Below, one piece after another: positions 8,696 through 17,975 of a DNA stretch of 64,000 nucleotides. Each line of letters begins with the position of its first letter. Within the stretch, counting starts at the first letter, position 1. The notes beneath the pieces are model-generated. The model searched no databases. It was not told the DNA's origin and saw only the letters and a list, made by a program, of their open reading frames with translations. Source of the DNA: an uncultured Ruminococcus sp. (GTDB taxonomy: Bacteria > Bacillota > Clostridia > Lachnospirales > Lachnospiraceae); contig CAMMBV010000004.1 in NCBI GenBank assembly GCA_946494335.1, positions 1 through 64,000 of the forward strand. Direction: 5' to 3'. A program made the translations under genes and the position numbers.

Positions 8696-9484
8696 ATGGC
8701 AAAAGAGAAGAGAAGAAGTTCAAAGAAAAGGAAAGCGCTCTGGTGGATTGTTTTTCTGGCAGCGGTGGCTGTATTTTTGGTATCCGGGTATCAGCTCGTC
8801 TCCGTTTTGATGGAGTATAAGGCGGCCGAGAATGAGTATGAGGATCTGGAAATCTATGCAGAGCTTCCATCAAAATCAAAGGGAGCAAAAGAAAATCCCG
8901 CCCAGGAGACGCAGGAGGATGAAGGACCGGTCATTGATTTCGCCTCCTTAAAAGCGGTGAATGAAGATGTGGTGGGCTGGCTTTATGTGGAGGCTTTGGA
9001 TATCAACTATCCCATTATGCAGGGAGAGGACAACGATTATTATCTCCATCGTACAACGGAGGAGACTTATAATTTTGCCGGATCCATTTTTCTGGATTAT
9101 GCCAATAAAGGGGATTTTTCAGACTGCAATTCCATCGTGTACGGACATAATATGAAGGACGGCTCCATGTTTGGAAGACTGAAGCAGTTCAGAGAAAAAG
9201 ATGTTTACGGGAAAAGTATGTATTTCTGGGTGTGTACGCCGGAAAAAAACTATAAATATCAGATCTTTTCCGCCTATGAAACGGCAGTGGGAAGCGACAC
9301 CTATCTGCTGTTTGATAAGCCGGGGACCGAGTTTCTGGAATACATGACAGATATGAAAAAACTGTCGGAGATACCGGTGGGTGAATATGAGTTTCAAAAG
9401 TCGGATCATGTGGTTACCTTGTCCACCTGTACCGGAAATTCTTCGACGCGTTTTGTTGTACAGGGTGTATGCGTAAATGCATGA
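8696..9484 (+). CDS. srtB: Class B sortase
   Basis: A 262-residue membrane-anchored transpeptidase. A basic N-terminus is followed by one transmembrane helix (about 14-36), a charged linker, and a sortase B catalytic domain from about 78. The catalytic residues are His151 (YGHNM), Cys245 (TLSTCTG) and Arg252 (TRFVVQG). Sortases cut a sorting signal in surface proteins and attach them to the cell wall or join pilin subunits. No substrate gene with a sorting motif lies nearby, so this is probably a stand-alone or housekeeping-type enzyme. An AGAGGA site precedes the ATG. Confidence 0.92.
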   Translation: MAKEKRRSSKKRKALWWIVFLAAVAVFLVSGYQLVSVLMEYKAAENEYEDLEIYAELPSKSKGAKENPAQETQEDEGPVIDFASLKAVNEDVVGWLYVEALDINYPIMQGEDNDYYLHRTTEETYNFAGSIFLDYANKGDFSDCNSIVYGHNMKDGSMFGRLKQFREKDVYGKSMYFWVCTPEKNYKYQIFSAYETAVGSDTYLLFDKPGTEFLEYMTDMKKLSEIPVGEYEFQKSDHVVTLSTCTGNSSTRFVVQGVCVNA

Positions 9485-9506
9485 AAAAGAGAATGGGAGG
9501 GATTGT

Positions 9507-10232
9507 ATGAACCAGATTGAAGAACTTCAGAAAATGATCGATGCACATGACAACATTGTATTTTTTGGAGGAGCCGGAGTATCTACGGAAAGCGGCATAC
9601 CGGATTTTCGCAGTACGGACGGACTTTACCATCAGGAATATGATTATCCGCCGGAAACCATTTTAAGTCATACTTTTTTTCAGCGGGAGACGGAGGAATT
9701 TTTCCGTTTCTATAAAAATAAGATGCTGGAACTGGACGCAAAGCCCAATCCGGCCCATATGAAACTGGCAGAGCTGGAAAAAGCGGGAAAACTTACGGCG
9801 GTCATTACGCAGAATATAGACGGTCTGCACCAGCAGGCGGGAAGCAAAGAGGTATATGAGCTTCACGGCAGCGTACATAGAAACTACTGTATGAAGTGCG
9901 GGAAGTTTTATGACGCCCGTTATATGAAGGAAGCGCAGGGGATTCCCAGGTGCAGCTGCGGAGGCGTTATCAAACCGGATGTGGTGCTCTATGAAGAGGG
10001 GCTGGATCAGGAGACTATACGCAAATCCATCGCCGCCTTGTCCAGGGCGGATATGGTTATTGTGGGAGGAACTTCACTGGTGGTGTATCCGGCGGCAGGA
10101 CTTTTGGATTATTTTAACGGTCAGGATCTGGTGCTTATCAATAAAGGAGCCACATCCCAGGACCGCAATGCCCGGCTGCTGATTAAAATGCCCATAGGGG
10201 AAGTATTTTCTCAGATCAGGACGGGAGTATAA
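9507..10232 (+). CDS. cobB: NAD-dependent protein deacetylase, Sir2 family
   Basis: A 241-residue sirtuin. The NAD-binding motif GAGVSTESGIPDFR spans about 22-35, TQNIDGLH 101-108, the catalytic base is His120, and four cysteines (128, 131, 149, 151) form the structural zinc site. Sirtuins remove acyl groups from protein lysines using NAD, giving nicotinamide and O-acetyl-ADP-ribose. The start at 9507 follows GGGAGG. The frame is open ten codons further upstream, overlapping the sortase gene, but that start has no ribosome site. The spacing suggests cotranscription with the sortase and DUF951 genes. Confidence 0.92.
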   Translation: MNQIEELQKMIDAHDNIVFFGGAGVSTESGIPDFRSTDGLYHQEYDYPPETILSHTFFQRETEEFFRFYKNKMLELDAKPNPAHMKLAELEKAGKLTAVITQNIDGLHQQAGSKEVYELHGSVHRNYCMKCGKFYDARYMKEAQGIPRCSCGGVIKPDVVLYEEGLDQETIRKSIAALSRADMVIVGGTSLVVYPAAGLLDYFNGQDLVLINKGATSQDRNARLLIKMPIGEVFSQIRTGV

Positions 10233-10236
10233 AGTT

Positions 10237-10425
10237 ATGGTGCAGTATGAAATCGGTGATATTATAAAGATGAAAAAGAAGCATCCCTGCGGAAGCTTTG
10301 AGTGGGAAGTGCTGCGGGTGGGAGCTGATTTTCGCCTGAAGTGTACAGGATGCGGTCATCAGATTATGATTGCCCGCAGACTGGTGGAAAAAAATACCAG
10401 AGGAATCCGGAAAAAAGAAGAATAA
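10237..10425 (+). CDS. DUF951 family small protein
   Basis: A 62-residue protein resembling the DUF951 family, which is often found near ribosomal protein S6 in Firmicutes. It begins with a short basic beta-rich segment and carries HPCG and CTGCG, a cysteine arrangement that could hold a zinc ion. Its molecular function is unknown. It begins 4 bp after the sirtuin stop and is therefore probably cotranscribed with it; the rpsF promoter starts just downstream. Confidence 0.8.
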   Translation: MVQYEIGDIIKMKKKHPCGSFEWEVLRVGADFRLKCTGCGHQIMIARRLVEKNTRGIRKKEE

Positions 10426-10429
10426 ATGC

Positions 10430-10458
10430 TTGCAATCAGGGGCTGTTTATGATAAAAT
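10430..10458 (+). promoter_or_regulatory. Promoter of the rpsF-ssb-rpsR operon
   Basis: TTGCAA (10430-10435), a 17-bp spacer and TAAAAT (10453-10458). The first gene starts 76 bp downstream, leaving a leader of roughly 70 nt. In many Firmicutes this leader binds the S6:S18 complex for autoregulation. A matching fold was not verified here. Confidence 0.6.
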
Positions 10459-10533
10459 ACACATTCGTGATATATTATTTATCCTTGCTTCTCACCAGGT
10501 TGGGAGGCCAGAGACCAAAAGGAGGTAAACAGC

Positions 10534-10821
10534 ATGAACAAGTATGAACTGGCATTAGTTGTAAGTGCAAAAATTGAAGACGAAGCCCGCGAAGCTGTTG
10601 TGGAAAAAGCAAAAGGCTACATTACACGCTACAATGGCAACGTGACAGAAGTTGAAGAGTGGGGCAAGAAAAGACTTGCTTACGAAATTCAGAAAATGCG
10701 CGAAGCTTATTACTACTTCATTCAATTTGAAGCAGATGCTGACTGTCCGGCAGAAGTTGAAAGACATGTTCGCATCATGGACAACGTGCTTAGATTCTTG
10801 ATTGTAAAGAACGAGGCATAG
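10534..10821 (+). CDS. rpsF: 30S ribosomal protein S6
   Basis: A 95-residue protein with the S6 beginning MNKYELALVV and the central EEWGKKRLAYEIQKMREAYY block (within the usual length of 92-100). It binds 16S rRNA together with S18, encoded two genes downstream. An AAAGGAGG site precedes the ATG. It forms the conserved rpsF-ssb-rpsR operon. Confidence 0.97.
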   Translation: MNKYELALVVSAKIEDEAREAVVEKAKGYITRYNGNVTEVEEWGKKRLAYEIQKMREAYYYFIQFEADADCPAEVERHVRIMDNVLRFLIVKNEA

Positions 10822-10895
10822 TCTGTGAGGATGAAAACCCATTAAAGAGATTTATATGGCAGCCGTAGTGAATGAAGTGATTGAGAGGTAAAGAT

Positions 10896-11339
10896 ATGAA
10901 TAAAGTAATTTTAATGGGTCGTTTAACGCGTGATCCTGAGGTGAGATACTCCGCAGGAGAAAACGCACTGGCAATTGCCAGATACACGCTGGCTGTGGAT
11001 CGCCGTTTCAAAAGAGACGGGGAGGCTACGGCGGATTTTATCAGCTGTGTATCCTTTGGCAGAACCGCGGAATTTGCTGAGAAGTATTTCCGCCAGGGAA
11101 TCAAAATTGCCATTTCAGGCAGAATTCAGACCGGAAGTTATACTAACAGAGAAGGGCAGAAAGTATATACCACAGAAGTTGTAGTGGAGGAACAGGAATT
11201 TGCAGAAAGCAAAAATGCCAGTGACCACAGTGGATTTACAAATCCTGCACCGGCGCCGGCTCCCGCACCAAGTGCAGCTTCAGCGGATGGTTTTATGAAT
11301 ATTCCGGACGGCATTGATGAAGAACTGCCGTTTAACTAG
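10896..11339 (+). CDS. ssb: Single-stranded DNA-binding protein
   Basis: A 147-residue SSB: an OB-fold domain of about 105 residues beginning [15 protein letters not shown], then a flexible Pro/Ala-rich linker and the acidic tip DEELPF that in the family docks replication and repair proteins. The protein forms tetramers on single-stranded DNA. The chosen ATG follows GAGAGG; an upstream in-frame codon at 10881 is not supported. It lies between rpsF and rpsR. Confidence 0.96.
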   Translation: MNKVILMGRLTRDPEVRYSAGENALAIARYTLAVDRRFKRDGEATADFISCVSFGRTAEFAEKYFRQGIKIAISGRIQTGSYTNREGQKVYTTEVVVEEQEFAESKNASDHSGFTNPAPAPAPAPSAASADGFMNIPDGIDEELPFN

Positions 11340-11383
11340 AAAAATCAGATGGAATAACATTCGATAGAAAGGAGTCTATGAGC

Positions 11384-11647
11384 ATGGCTTACGAAAAGAG
11401 CAGCAGACCGGATTCTCCCATGAAGAGAAGAGGCGGACGCAGAAGAAAAAAAGTTTGCGTATTTTGCGGCAAAGAGAATAATGAAATTAACTACAAAGAT
11501 GTAAATAAGTTAAAAAGATATATCTCTGAAAGAGGAAAAATTCTTCCCAGAAGAATCACAGGAAACTGTGCAAAACATCAGAGAGCGCTTACAGTAGCAA
11601 TTAAAAGAGCGCGTCATATCGCAATTATGCCCTACGTACAGGACTAA
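11384..11647 (+). CDS. rpsR: 30S ribosomal protein S18
   Basis: An 87-residue basic protein matching S18, with the [12 protein letters not shown] zinc-like segment and the core [18 protein letters not shown] 11384 is preferred over ATG 11378 because AAAGGAG ends nine bases before the former but only three before the latter. It is the last gene of the operon, followed by a terminator. Confidence 0.96.
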   Translation: MAYEKSSRPDSPMKRRGGRRRKKVCVFCGKENNEINYKDVNKLKRYISERGKILPRRITGNCAKHQRALTVAIKRARHIAIMPYVQD

Positions 11648-11659
11648 ATTGAAATGCAT

Positions 11660-11690
11660 AACCGCCGTCGGTGTTAAACCGGCGGCGGTT
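11660..11690 (+). terminator. Terminator after rpsR
   Basis: A 13-bp GC-rich stem with a single G-T wobble (11660-11672 with 11678-11690) and a 5-nt loop. The T tract is short, so termination may be incomplete or rely on stem strength. Confidence 0.7.
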
Positions 11691-11707
11691 TCTGGTTGTC
11701 AAAGTTT

Positions 11708-12931
11708 TTACTTCAGATAAGAATATCCGGATTTTTCCAGCCATTCAAAGGTGTATCCGGCCGGATTATTTTCCAGTTTCTTTTTCAGGAAATCCTCAAA
11801 GGTGATGATTTCTGGAAGCTCATAAGGAGTATTTTCATCCGCGCCGGGAGCGCCGTAGATGCGGACTGCCTTTGTGGCTGCTAAAAGCTTGTCGATACTG
11901 GTCTTGGGTGAAAGATTGTTGAAGAAGAAAAACAGCGGTGTGGGGCCTTGTTTTCCTTTTACAACAAAGTTCTTTATGATCTCAACGGTCTCTTCAATAG
12001 TGCCGAATTCCACCTGTTTGGCTGCAATACCTGCCATCAGAGGCACCATGTGTTCCGTAGCGATTCTGCGGGCATATTCCGGAGTCAGTTCAGTAAGATC
12101 CGGATCGATGCAGAAGAACATATCGTTGGACCAGATGATAAACTCTTCATATTCTTTTCTGGCTTCTCCGGATAACTGCGCTGTTCCGAAAAAGGCCGTA
12201 TCCTGCATGGTGATGCCCGGCATGTTCAGTTTATCCATGAGGCGTTCCAGAGAAGGCCGGATGAATTTTTTAATGATTTCCGGTGTGACGACGGGAATGG
12301 AAGCAAAGGCATCTGCCAGCGACACCTGATGGAAACCGGGAAGAACCTCCGCCAGCGCCCGGAACATGGGAACGTGAAAATCATCTACGATGCGGTTTAA
12401 GAATTCTGTGACAAATTCCGGATCTTCCATGGTATCCATTACCAGGTTGTCTACGCCGTACAGATTTCCGGCCAGGGTCCAGGGAGCGGAAAACATGGGG
12501 AAGGTATCGGCTCCTGTGTATTTTTTATAGGCGTCGCAGTAACGCAGCAGATAGGGGAAGCGGCCCGTATCCAGCCCTTTGAATTTTATTTTATCCAGAT
12601 CTTCCGGCCCTTTGATAAAATATTCACTTCTGTCGATATCGGAACAGTGGTCCGGATAAAATCGCAGTTTTGCGCCCATGGCCTCTGCTTCAAAATTGTA
12701 AACGTCCAGGTTGGCGATGATAGTATCCAGATTCAGATACTCCTGCGTCAGCAGTGTGCATTCCACCATGGCCGCCGGATCGTCTCTCAACAGATAATCA
12801 TAGGGAACTTTGCACAATTCCGGTATCAATTCTGTTACAAGAGCCATCAGGGGAATATCGGCATCGGGCCAGTTTGCCAGATTTTCAAAGGTTGCAGCTG
12901 AGTAGCTCAAAAAATTTTTTTCTTCCGTCAT
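11708..12931 (-). CDS. URO-D superfamily protein, divergent
   Basis: A 407-residue protein that resembles the uroporphyrinogen decarboxylase superfamily, which includes haem-pathway HemE and the corrinoid/CoM methyltransferases MtaA and CmuA. The body carries PEFVTEFLNRIVDDFH and the substrate-face segment TPEIIKKFIRPSLERL typical of these barrels. The usual His-x-Cys zinc site of MtaA-like members is not apparent, so the activity is unclear. The start follows AGGAGGT. A LysR regulator lies upstream on the same strand and may control it. No corrinoid protein gene is near. Confidence 0.7.
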   Translation of the reverse strand: MTEEKNFLSYSAATFENLANWPDADIPLMALVTELIPELCKVPYDYLLRDDPAAMVECTLLTQEYLNLDTIIANLDVYNFEAEAMGAKLRFYPDHCSDIDRSEYFIKGPEDLDKIKFKGLDTGRFPYLLRYCDAYKKYTGADTFPMFSAPWTLAGNLYGVDNLVMDTMEDPEFVTEFLNRIVDDFHVPMFRALAEVLPGFHQVSLADAFASIPVVTPEIIKKFIRPSLERLMDKLNMPGITMQDTAFFGTAQLSGEARKEYEEFIIWSNDMFFCIDPDLTELTPEYARRIATEHMVPLMAGIAAKQVEFGTIEETVEIIKNFVVKGKQGPTPLFFFFNNLSPKTSIDKLLAATKAVRIYGAPGADENTPYELPEIITFEDFLKKKLENNPAGYTFEWLEKSGYSYLK

Positions 12932-13010
12932 TTCAAATACCTCCTGAATGTGTTTGCTTGCTCTTATTTTAGCGTTCAGGAAGAAAATCGTAAAACGAAC
13001 CGTAAGAAAA

Positions 13011-13035
13011 GCACTGTGCCAAAATGGAACAGTGC
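13011..13035 (-). terminator. Terminator of the lysR-type gene
   Basis: Read on the minus strand, a 7-bp stem (GCACTGT with ACAGTGC) begins right after the stop codon and is followed by CTTTTCTT. Confidence 0.65.
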
Positions 13036-13953
13036 CTATTTATTGGTAATGATTTCAATGATCCGCTCCAGCGCCGGTGTGAGATCCTTTTTTCGCCAGG
13101 CGACGATCAGCCCCGAGCGGGATTCTCCCGGCAGCTCCCATTTCTGGATATCTTCTGTTTCCCAGTCGGCGCAGAGAAGACTGGGAGCTACATAAATACC
13201 CTTTCCCATGGAAAGATTGTAGCGTGCAGAGTCTGTGCTGCCGCACAAAGTGGAGAGAAGAGGAGAAAATCCGTAATCCCTGCACAGGTTTTCCAGATAT
13301 TCATAATAGTGTGGATAGCTGGCAGGGGAGAGCGTGATAAAAGAATAGGGTCTGCAGTCCGCAAAGGAAGAAAGCTTTTTTTCACAAAGTTCGTGGCCCC
13401 TGGGAATAAATACGGCATCCGGCGAATCAAATATTTTTTTCCATCCGCTTATGCGGGTATCCAGATAGGGAAGTTCTCCGGACCAGGTTATGATCAGATC
13501 CACCTGATCTTCCTCCAGGGAGCGGGGAAGCTGATGCATGTCCCGCCTTTCCCACTGTATATTTTTTATAACACTGTCGGGAAGGCTGTCCTCCAGTTTC
13601 ATGGTGATGTAGTCGGCGCAAAAACGGGTGGTTTCCAGTATTCCGATACGGATATGGGCGGACAGCTGTTCCTGGATAGCAAAAGCTCTGGCGACGGAAT
13701 CTACCAGTGTCTGAGAAATATTTTCCCAGCCCCGTTCCAGTTCCCGGCCTGCCGGAGTAAGTTCCAGACAGTGATACTTTCGGATAAAGAGGGGAATTCC
13801 CAGAAGTTCCTCCAGATTTTTGATGGTCTTGCTGACCATGGACGGCGTAAAATTATATTCCTCTGCAACACGGGAATAATTCAGATACTGACAGCATTTC
13901 AGGAAAATCTGTATCTGCGAAAGAGAGATATTCATAATGTTCCGATACTTCAT
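13036..13953 (-). CDS. LysR-family transcriptional regulator
   Basis: A 305-residue regulator. An N-terminal winged helix-turn-helix (about residues 8-66, with YSRVAEEYNFTPSMVSKTIKNLEE as its core in two parts) precedes a ligand-binding domain of periplasmic-binding-protein type from about 90. Family members usually act as tetramers and need a small-molecule effector. The start has GGAG five bases upstream. It lies 28 bp after the GalR-like gene and before the URO-D gene on the same strand, so it may be cotranscribed with galR and regulate the URO-D gene; this is an inference. Confidence 0.88.
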   Translation of the reverse strand: MKYRNIMNISLSQIQIFLKCCQYLNYSRVAEEYNFTPSMVSKTIKNLEELLGIPLFIRKYHCLELTPAGRELERGWENISQTLVDSVARAFAIQEQLSAHIRIGILETTRFCADYITMKLEDSLPDSVIKNIQWERRDMHQLPRSLEEDQVDLIITWSGELPYLDTRISGWKKIFDSPDAVFIPRGHELCEKKLSSFADCRPYSFITLSPASYPHYYEYLENLCRDYGFSPLLSTLCGSTDSARYNLSMGKGIYVAPSLLCADWETEDIQKWELPGESRSGLIVAWRKKDLTPALERIIEIITNK

Positions 13954-13981
13954 AATGTCTCCTTATGCCGTAAACACAGTT

Positions 13982-14965
13982 TCAGCAGGATTCACGTTTC
14001 ACCAGACGGCAGGGCAGCTTGATTTTCATGGCGCACCCTGTCTGAAAGCTGTTGAACTGATGAAGAATCTGAGCGCCGTAATAGCCCATTTCATATGCAG
14101 GGGCATGGACGGTGGTCAGAGGAGGTGTGGTAAATCCTGCGATTGCCAGGTCGTCAAAGCCGATTAAAGCCATGTCCTTTGGAACCTCGTATCCCCGGTC
14201 GTTCAGGGCTTTCAGGGCGCCTATGGCAATCAGATCACTGGCAGCGAATACGGCATCCGGCAGATTTCCCTTCTCGATCAGGGAAGTCATCATGCGGTAT
14301 CCGGAATCACTGGTAAAGGAGTCTTCCAGCAAAAAAGGTTCATATTCAATATTATGCTGCCGGCAGAAATTGATAAAAATATCCGGTCTTTCGTCAGGAA
14401 AAAGCTGCTGATCATCCAGATATTCCCTGCCGCTTAAAAATCCTATTTTTCTGTATCCTCTGTCATACAGATAGGAAAGAACCAGAGTAACGGCCTGATG
14501 AAAATCCAGAGTGATTGTAGTGAGGTCCGCATCTTCCACAGGCATATCCAGAAACAGGATCCGGTCTGTGATGTTTCTGAGTCGGGAAATTTCCTCAAAG
14601 CAGAATTTTCCGATGCAGATCAATCCGTCCACATCCTTTAAAAGTTCTTCATATCCCATATCAGCTTTGTAAGTGCGTATAACGTATATACCGCTGCTTT
14701 TGCAGTAATCTTCTATTCCCTGACGGATCATCAGATAATAGGTGTCGTTGATCTCCTCCTGGGCGGAAAACCACTGAACGATTCCAAGAGTAAAAGAAGA
14801 CCGGGTACTGCGCTTTTTTTTCACATAATTCATTTCTCTGGCTGTATCCAGAACTTTTTGACGGGTCTGGGGTGTGACGTTGAGCGTCATATCCTGATTC
14901 AGAATACGTGATACGGTGGCGGGAGAAACCTGCGCTGCCTGTGCGATATCTTTAATGGTTGACAT
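13982..14965 (-). CDS. galR: LacI/GalR-family repressor, probable galactose regulator
   Basis: A 327-residue regulator with the LacI headpiece (TIKDIAQAAQVSPATVSRILN at the start, shown here as two joined motifs) and a sugar-binding domain of periplasmic type. Its gene is divergent from galK-galT-galM, with a 210-bp region between that holds two repressor-like boxes. This makes it the likely galactose-responsive repressor of that operon. The symbol is by context and family, not by a search. Confidence 0.82.
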   Translation of the reverse strand: MSTIKDIAQAAQVSPATVSRILNQDMTLNVTPQTRQKVLDTAREMNYVKKKRSTRSSFTLGIVQWFSAQEEINDTYYLMIRQGIEDYCKSSGIYVIRTYKADMGYEELLKDVDGLICIGKFCFEEISRLRNITDRILFLDMPVEDADLTTITLDFHQAVTLVLSYLYDRGYRKIGFLSGREYLDDQQLFPDERPDIFINFCRQHNIEYEPFLLEDSFTSDSGYRMMTSLIEKGNLPDAVFAASDLIAIGALKALNDRGYEVPKDMALIGFDDLAIAGFTTPPLTTVHAPAYEMGYYGAQILHQFNSFQTGCAMKIKLPCRLVKRESC

Positions 14966-15098
14966 AAAAAACCTCCATGGGTGAAAGTTTTATCTATTAA
15001 TTCCGATTTATTATATCAGGAAATGACAGAAAATAAAAGATATGTCAAAAAAGACAGTCAGGTTTGTGACATTGCAACAAAAACAGGCAGGTTTTTTT

Positions 15099-15142
15099 GT
15101 AAACTAATTTAGTAAAAACATATTGTAAATTTAGTAAAAGCA
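15099..15142 (+). promoter_or_regulatory. Putative GalR operator boxes
   Basis: An imperfect palindrome of GTAAACTAA and TTTAGTAAA occupies 15099-15116, and a second related element with TTTAGTAAAA lies at 15129-15138, inside the spacer of the galK promoter. A repressor bound there would block polymerase directly. The pattern is seen in the sequence; the link to GalR is inferred. Confidence 0.5.
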
Positions 15143-15151
15143 TTCTATAAT
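15123..15151 (+). promoter_or_regulatory. Promoter of galK-galT-galM
   Basis: TTGTAA (15123-15128), 17 bp, TATAAT (15146-15151), 25 bp before the galK start. It overlaps an operator-like repeat. Confidence 0.7.
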
Positions 15152-15175
15152 TTTCTTAAAAGGAGGTATGGAAAC

Positions 15176-16450
15176 GTGAAAAATTCAGGAGTTATTATAC
15201 GGGAAATCACGGAAGGGAAGTACGATAATATTCTGCAGGAGACATATCTGGATGCGAGCCAGATTTCCCGTCAGCGCAGCCGTTATGCACAGGCGCTGAA
15301 AGAGTATGAGACATTATTTGGAGCGGGGGAAGTTGCTGTTTACAGTGCGCCGGGACGAAGCGAGGTAGGCGGAAACCATACGGATCATCAGCACGGAAGG
15401 GTTCTGGCCACATCGGTCAATCTGGATGCCATAGCTGTGGCGGGCTATAATCAGGAAAACTGTGTAAAAGTAGTTTCGGACGGTTATCCCATGGAGCAGG
15501 TAGAACTGACCTCTCTGGAAAAACGAACAGAGGAAGAAGGCACTTCCATAGGGCTGATACGGGGCGTGCTCAAAGGTCTGTCGGACAGAGGGTATCAGAT
15601 CGGGGGCTGCAGTGTTTATGTTACCAGCGATGTGCTGATCGGGGCGGGACTTTCCTCATCAGCGGCATTTGAGACAATTCTGGGTACCGTCATTTCCGGA
15701 TTGTTCAATGAGATGAAGGTGTCGTCGGTGGAGATCGCCATGATCGGACAGTATGCGGAAAATGTGTATTTTGGAAAACCCTGCGGTCTGATGGATCAGA
15801 TGGCCTGTTCTGTGGGGGGGCTGATTTACATTGATTTTAAGGAACCCACACAGCCTGAGGTGGAGCAGGTGGATATGGGTACGGACCCGTACAGCCTTTG
15901 CATCGTGGATACGAAAGGTTCCCATGCGGATCTGACGGAAGATTATGCCATGATTCCGCTGGAGATGAAAAAGGTTGCCAAAGCTTTGGGAAAAGAAGTG
16001 CTCCGGGAAGTGGACGAAGAAGAATTTTATAAAAGCATTCCAAAGCTTCGCCGCGAACTGGGCGACCGCAGCGTATTAAGAGCCATGCACTTTTTTGAGG
16101 ATAACCGTCGGGTGCTGCAGCAGGTGGAAGCTCTGAAAAAAGGAGAATTTTCCCGTTTCCTGGAACTGGTAAAGGAATCCGGCAATTCTTCCTTTAAATA
16201 TCTGCAGAATGTATATACAAACAAAGATGTGCAGAATCAGAATATGTCCATCGCGCTGGCCATCAGCGAGGACATCCTGAAGGAAAAAGGAGTATGCCGG
16301 GTACACGGCGGAGGATTTGCCGGAACCATTCAGGCATTTGTCCGGGATGATTTTGTAGCTGAGTATAAAGAAAAACTGGAATATGTGTTTGGAGAAGGAA
16401 CATGCCGCGTTCTGAAAATCAGAACAACCGGCGGAATTCAGATGATATAG
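15176..16450 (+). CDS. galK: Galactokinase
   Basis: A 424-residue GHMP kinase that makes galactose 1-phosphate from galactose and ATP, the first step of the Leloir pathway. The galactokinase signature GRSEVGGNHTDH is near residues 62-73, the ATP loop GAGLSSSAA near 160-168, and GGGFAGTIQAF near 380. About 30 residues precede the usual start of the family. GTG at 15176 is chosen because AGGAGG lies nine bases upstream and no in-frame ATG is better placed. The galT gene starts 11 bp after the stop. Confidence 0.94.
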   Translation: MKNSGVIIREITEGKYDNILQETYLDASQISRQRSRYAQALKEYETLFGAGEVAVYSAPGRSEVGGNHTDHQHGRVLATSVNLDAIAVAGYNQENCVKVVSDGYPMEQVELTSLEKRTEEEGTSIGLIRGVLKGLSDRGYQIGGCSVYVTSDVLIGAGLSSSAAFETILGTVISGLFNEMKVSSVEIAMIGQYAENVYFGKPCGLMDQMACSVGGLIYIDFKEPTQPEVEQVDMGTDPYSLCIVDTKGSHADLTEDYAMIPLEMKKVAKALGKEVLREVDEEEFYKSIPKLRRELGDRSVLRAMHFFEDNRRVLQQVEALKKGEFSRFLELVKESGNSSFKYLQNVYTNKDVQNQNMSIALAISEDILKEKGVCRVHGGGFAGTIQAFVRDDFVAEYKEKLEYVFGEGTCRVLKIRTTGGIQMI

Positions 16451-16461
16451 GAGTGAATAGT

Positions 16462-17955
16462 ATGGTAAACGAAGCAATAAAAAAACTGATCACCTATGGC
16501 CTGGAGCATCACATGATCGTTGAAGACGATGTGAATTTTATCCGCAACCAGATTCTGGAGGCGCTGGAACTGGACGATTATGAGGAACCGGAGGAGAATT
16601 ACAGCGATGTAGAACTTGTTCCGGTGCTGGAGGAACTGCTGGACGACGCGGCGAAAAGAGGAGTTCTGGAGCAGGATACTGTGACTTACCGGGATCTTCT
16701 CGACACAAAAATCATGGGGAAACTGGTTCCCTGGCCATCAAAGGTAAATCAGACCTTTTGGGAACTGTATGAACAGTCGCCGCAAAAAGCTACGGATTAT
16801 TTTTATGAGCTCAGTCAGGACAGCAATTACATAAGAAGGGACAGAATTGCCAGAGATGAGAAATGGGAGGCCGAAACAGGTTACGGAGATATGGAAATCA
16901 CCATCAACCTGTCAAAACCGGAAAAGGATCCCAGGGATATCGCGGCTGCTCGCAATGCTGCCTCCAGCAGCTTCCCAAAATGTCTGCTCTGCGGGGAGAA
17001 CGAAGGCTATGCTGGAAGAGTCAATCACCCGGCCAGACAGAATCACAGGATTATCTCTTTGAATCTTAACGGAGAGGATTGGGGACTGCAGTATTCTCCC
17101 TATGTGTATTACAACGAACATTGTATCGTACTGAACAGGAAACATATTCCCATGAAAATCAATGAAAGCACGTTCCGAAAACTGCTGGAGTTTGTAGGTA
17201 AATTCCCTCATTATTTTCTGGGATCCAACGCAGATCTTCCCATTGTAGGAGGCTCTATCTTAAGCCACGATCATTTTCAGGGCGGCTGTCATGAATTTGC
17301 CATGGCGAAGGCCGAAACGGAATCATCCTATGAAATTAAAGGATTTGAGGATGTAAAAGTGGGTATGGTCAAATGGCCCATGTCTGTGCTCAGGCTGGAA
17401 TCAGAAGATCCTGAGCGTCTGGTGGCGCTGGCGAAGCATGTTCTGGATGCATGGAGAGAGTATACCGATGAAAAAGCGGTTATTTACGCCTATACGGATG
17501 GGGAACCGCACAATACCATCACTCCCATTGCGAGGATGCGGGACGGCAAATATGAGCTGGATCTGGTTTTGAGGAATAATCTTACCACAGAGGAATATCC
17601 GCTGGGTATTTATCATCCTCATGAAAAACTCCATCACATCAAAAAGGAAAATATCGGCTTAATAGAAGTGATGGGACTGGCAGTGCTTCCGGCGCGTCTG
17701 AAAAAGGAGCTTAATGATCTGGCAAAAGCGATTCTGAATAAAGAAAATATAGAAGAAAATGAAGAGCTGAAAAAACATGCAGATTGGGTAAAGGAATTTC
17801 TGCCTGCCTATGAAACAATAAATGAAGAAAATATTATGCTGATTCTGCAAAAAGAAGTGGGCAGGGTATTTGAACAGGTTCTGGAAGATGCAGGCGTGTT
17901 CAAAAGAACCCAAGAGGGAAAAGAAGCCTTTGAGCGCTTCATTGCAAGTCTGTAA
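16462..17955 (+). CDS. galT: UDP-glucose--hexose-1-phosphate uridylyltransferase, class II
   Basis: A 497-residue GalT of the long Firmicute class, which exchanges UMP between UDP-glucose and galactose 1-phosphate. The catalytic block GGSILSHDHFQGG contains the nucleophilic His motif HDHFQ. The N-terminal 100 residues are helical, as in this class. ATG 16462 has AGGAG overlapping the galK stop, so the frame extension back to 16402 inside galK is not used. No galE is present in the window. Confidence 0.94.
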   Translation: MVNEAIKKLITYGLEHHMIVEDDVNFIRNQILEALELDDYEEPEENYSDVELVPVLEELLDDAAKRGVLEQDTVTYRDLLDTKIMGKLVPWPSKVNQTFWELYEQSPQKATDYFYELSQDSNYIRRDRIARDEKWEAETGYGDMEITINLSKPEKDPRDIAAARNAASSSFPKCLLCGENEGYAGRVNHPARQNHRIISLNLNGEDWGLQYSPYVYYNEHCIVLNRKHIPMKINESTFRKLLEFVGKFPHYFLGSNADLPIVGGSILSHDHFQGGCHEFAMAKAETESSYEIKGFEDVKVGMVKWPMSVLRLESEDPERLVALAKHVLDAWREYTDEKAVIYAYTDGEPHNTITPIARMRDGKYELDLVLRNNLTTEEYPLGIYHPHEKLHHIKKENIGLIEVMGLAVLPARLKKELNDLAKAILNKENIEENEELKKHADWVKEFLPAYETINEENIMLILQKEVGRVFEQVLEDAGVFKRTQEGKEAFERFIASL

Positions 17956-17975
17956 AGCAGGAAAAGAGGGAGTAT

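Noticed and set aside
11708..12931. hemE (uroporphyrinogen decarboxylase of haem synthesis)
   Set aside because: The fold is similar, but the characteristic N-terminal arginine motif of HemE is missing and no haem genes adjoin it. The same holds for the three other URO-D-type genes.
13024..14022. A 332-codon open frame on the plus strand
   Set aside because: It is antisense to the LysR gene and the end of the GalR gene, both of which have clear domains and ribosome sites. No protein family is visible in the antisense frame.
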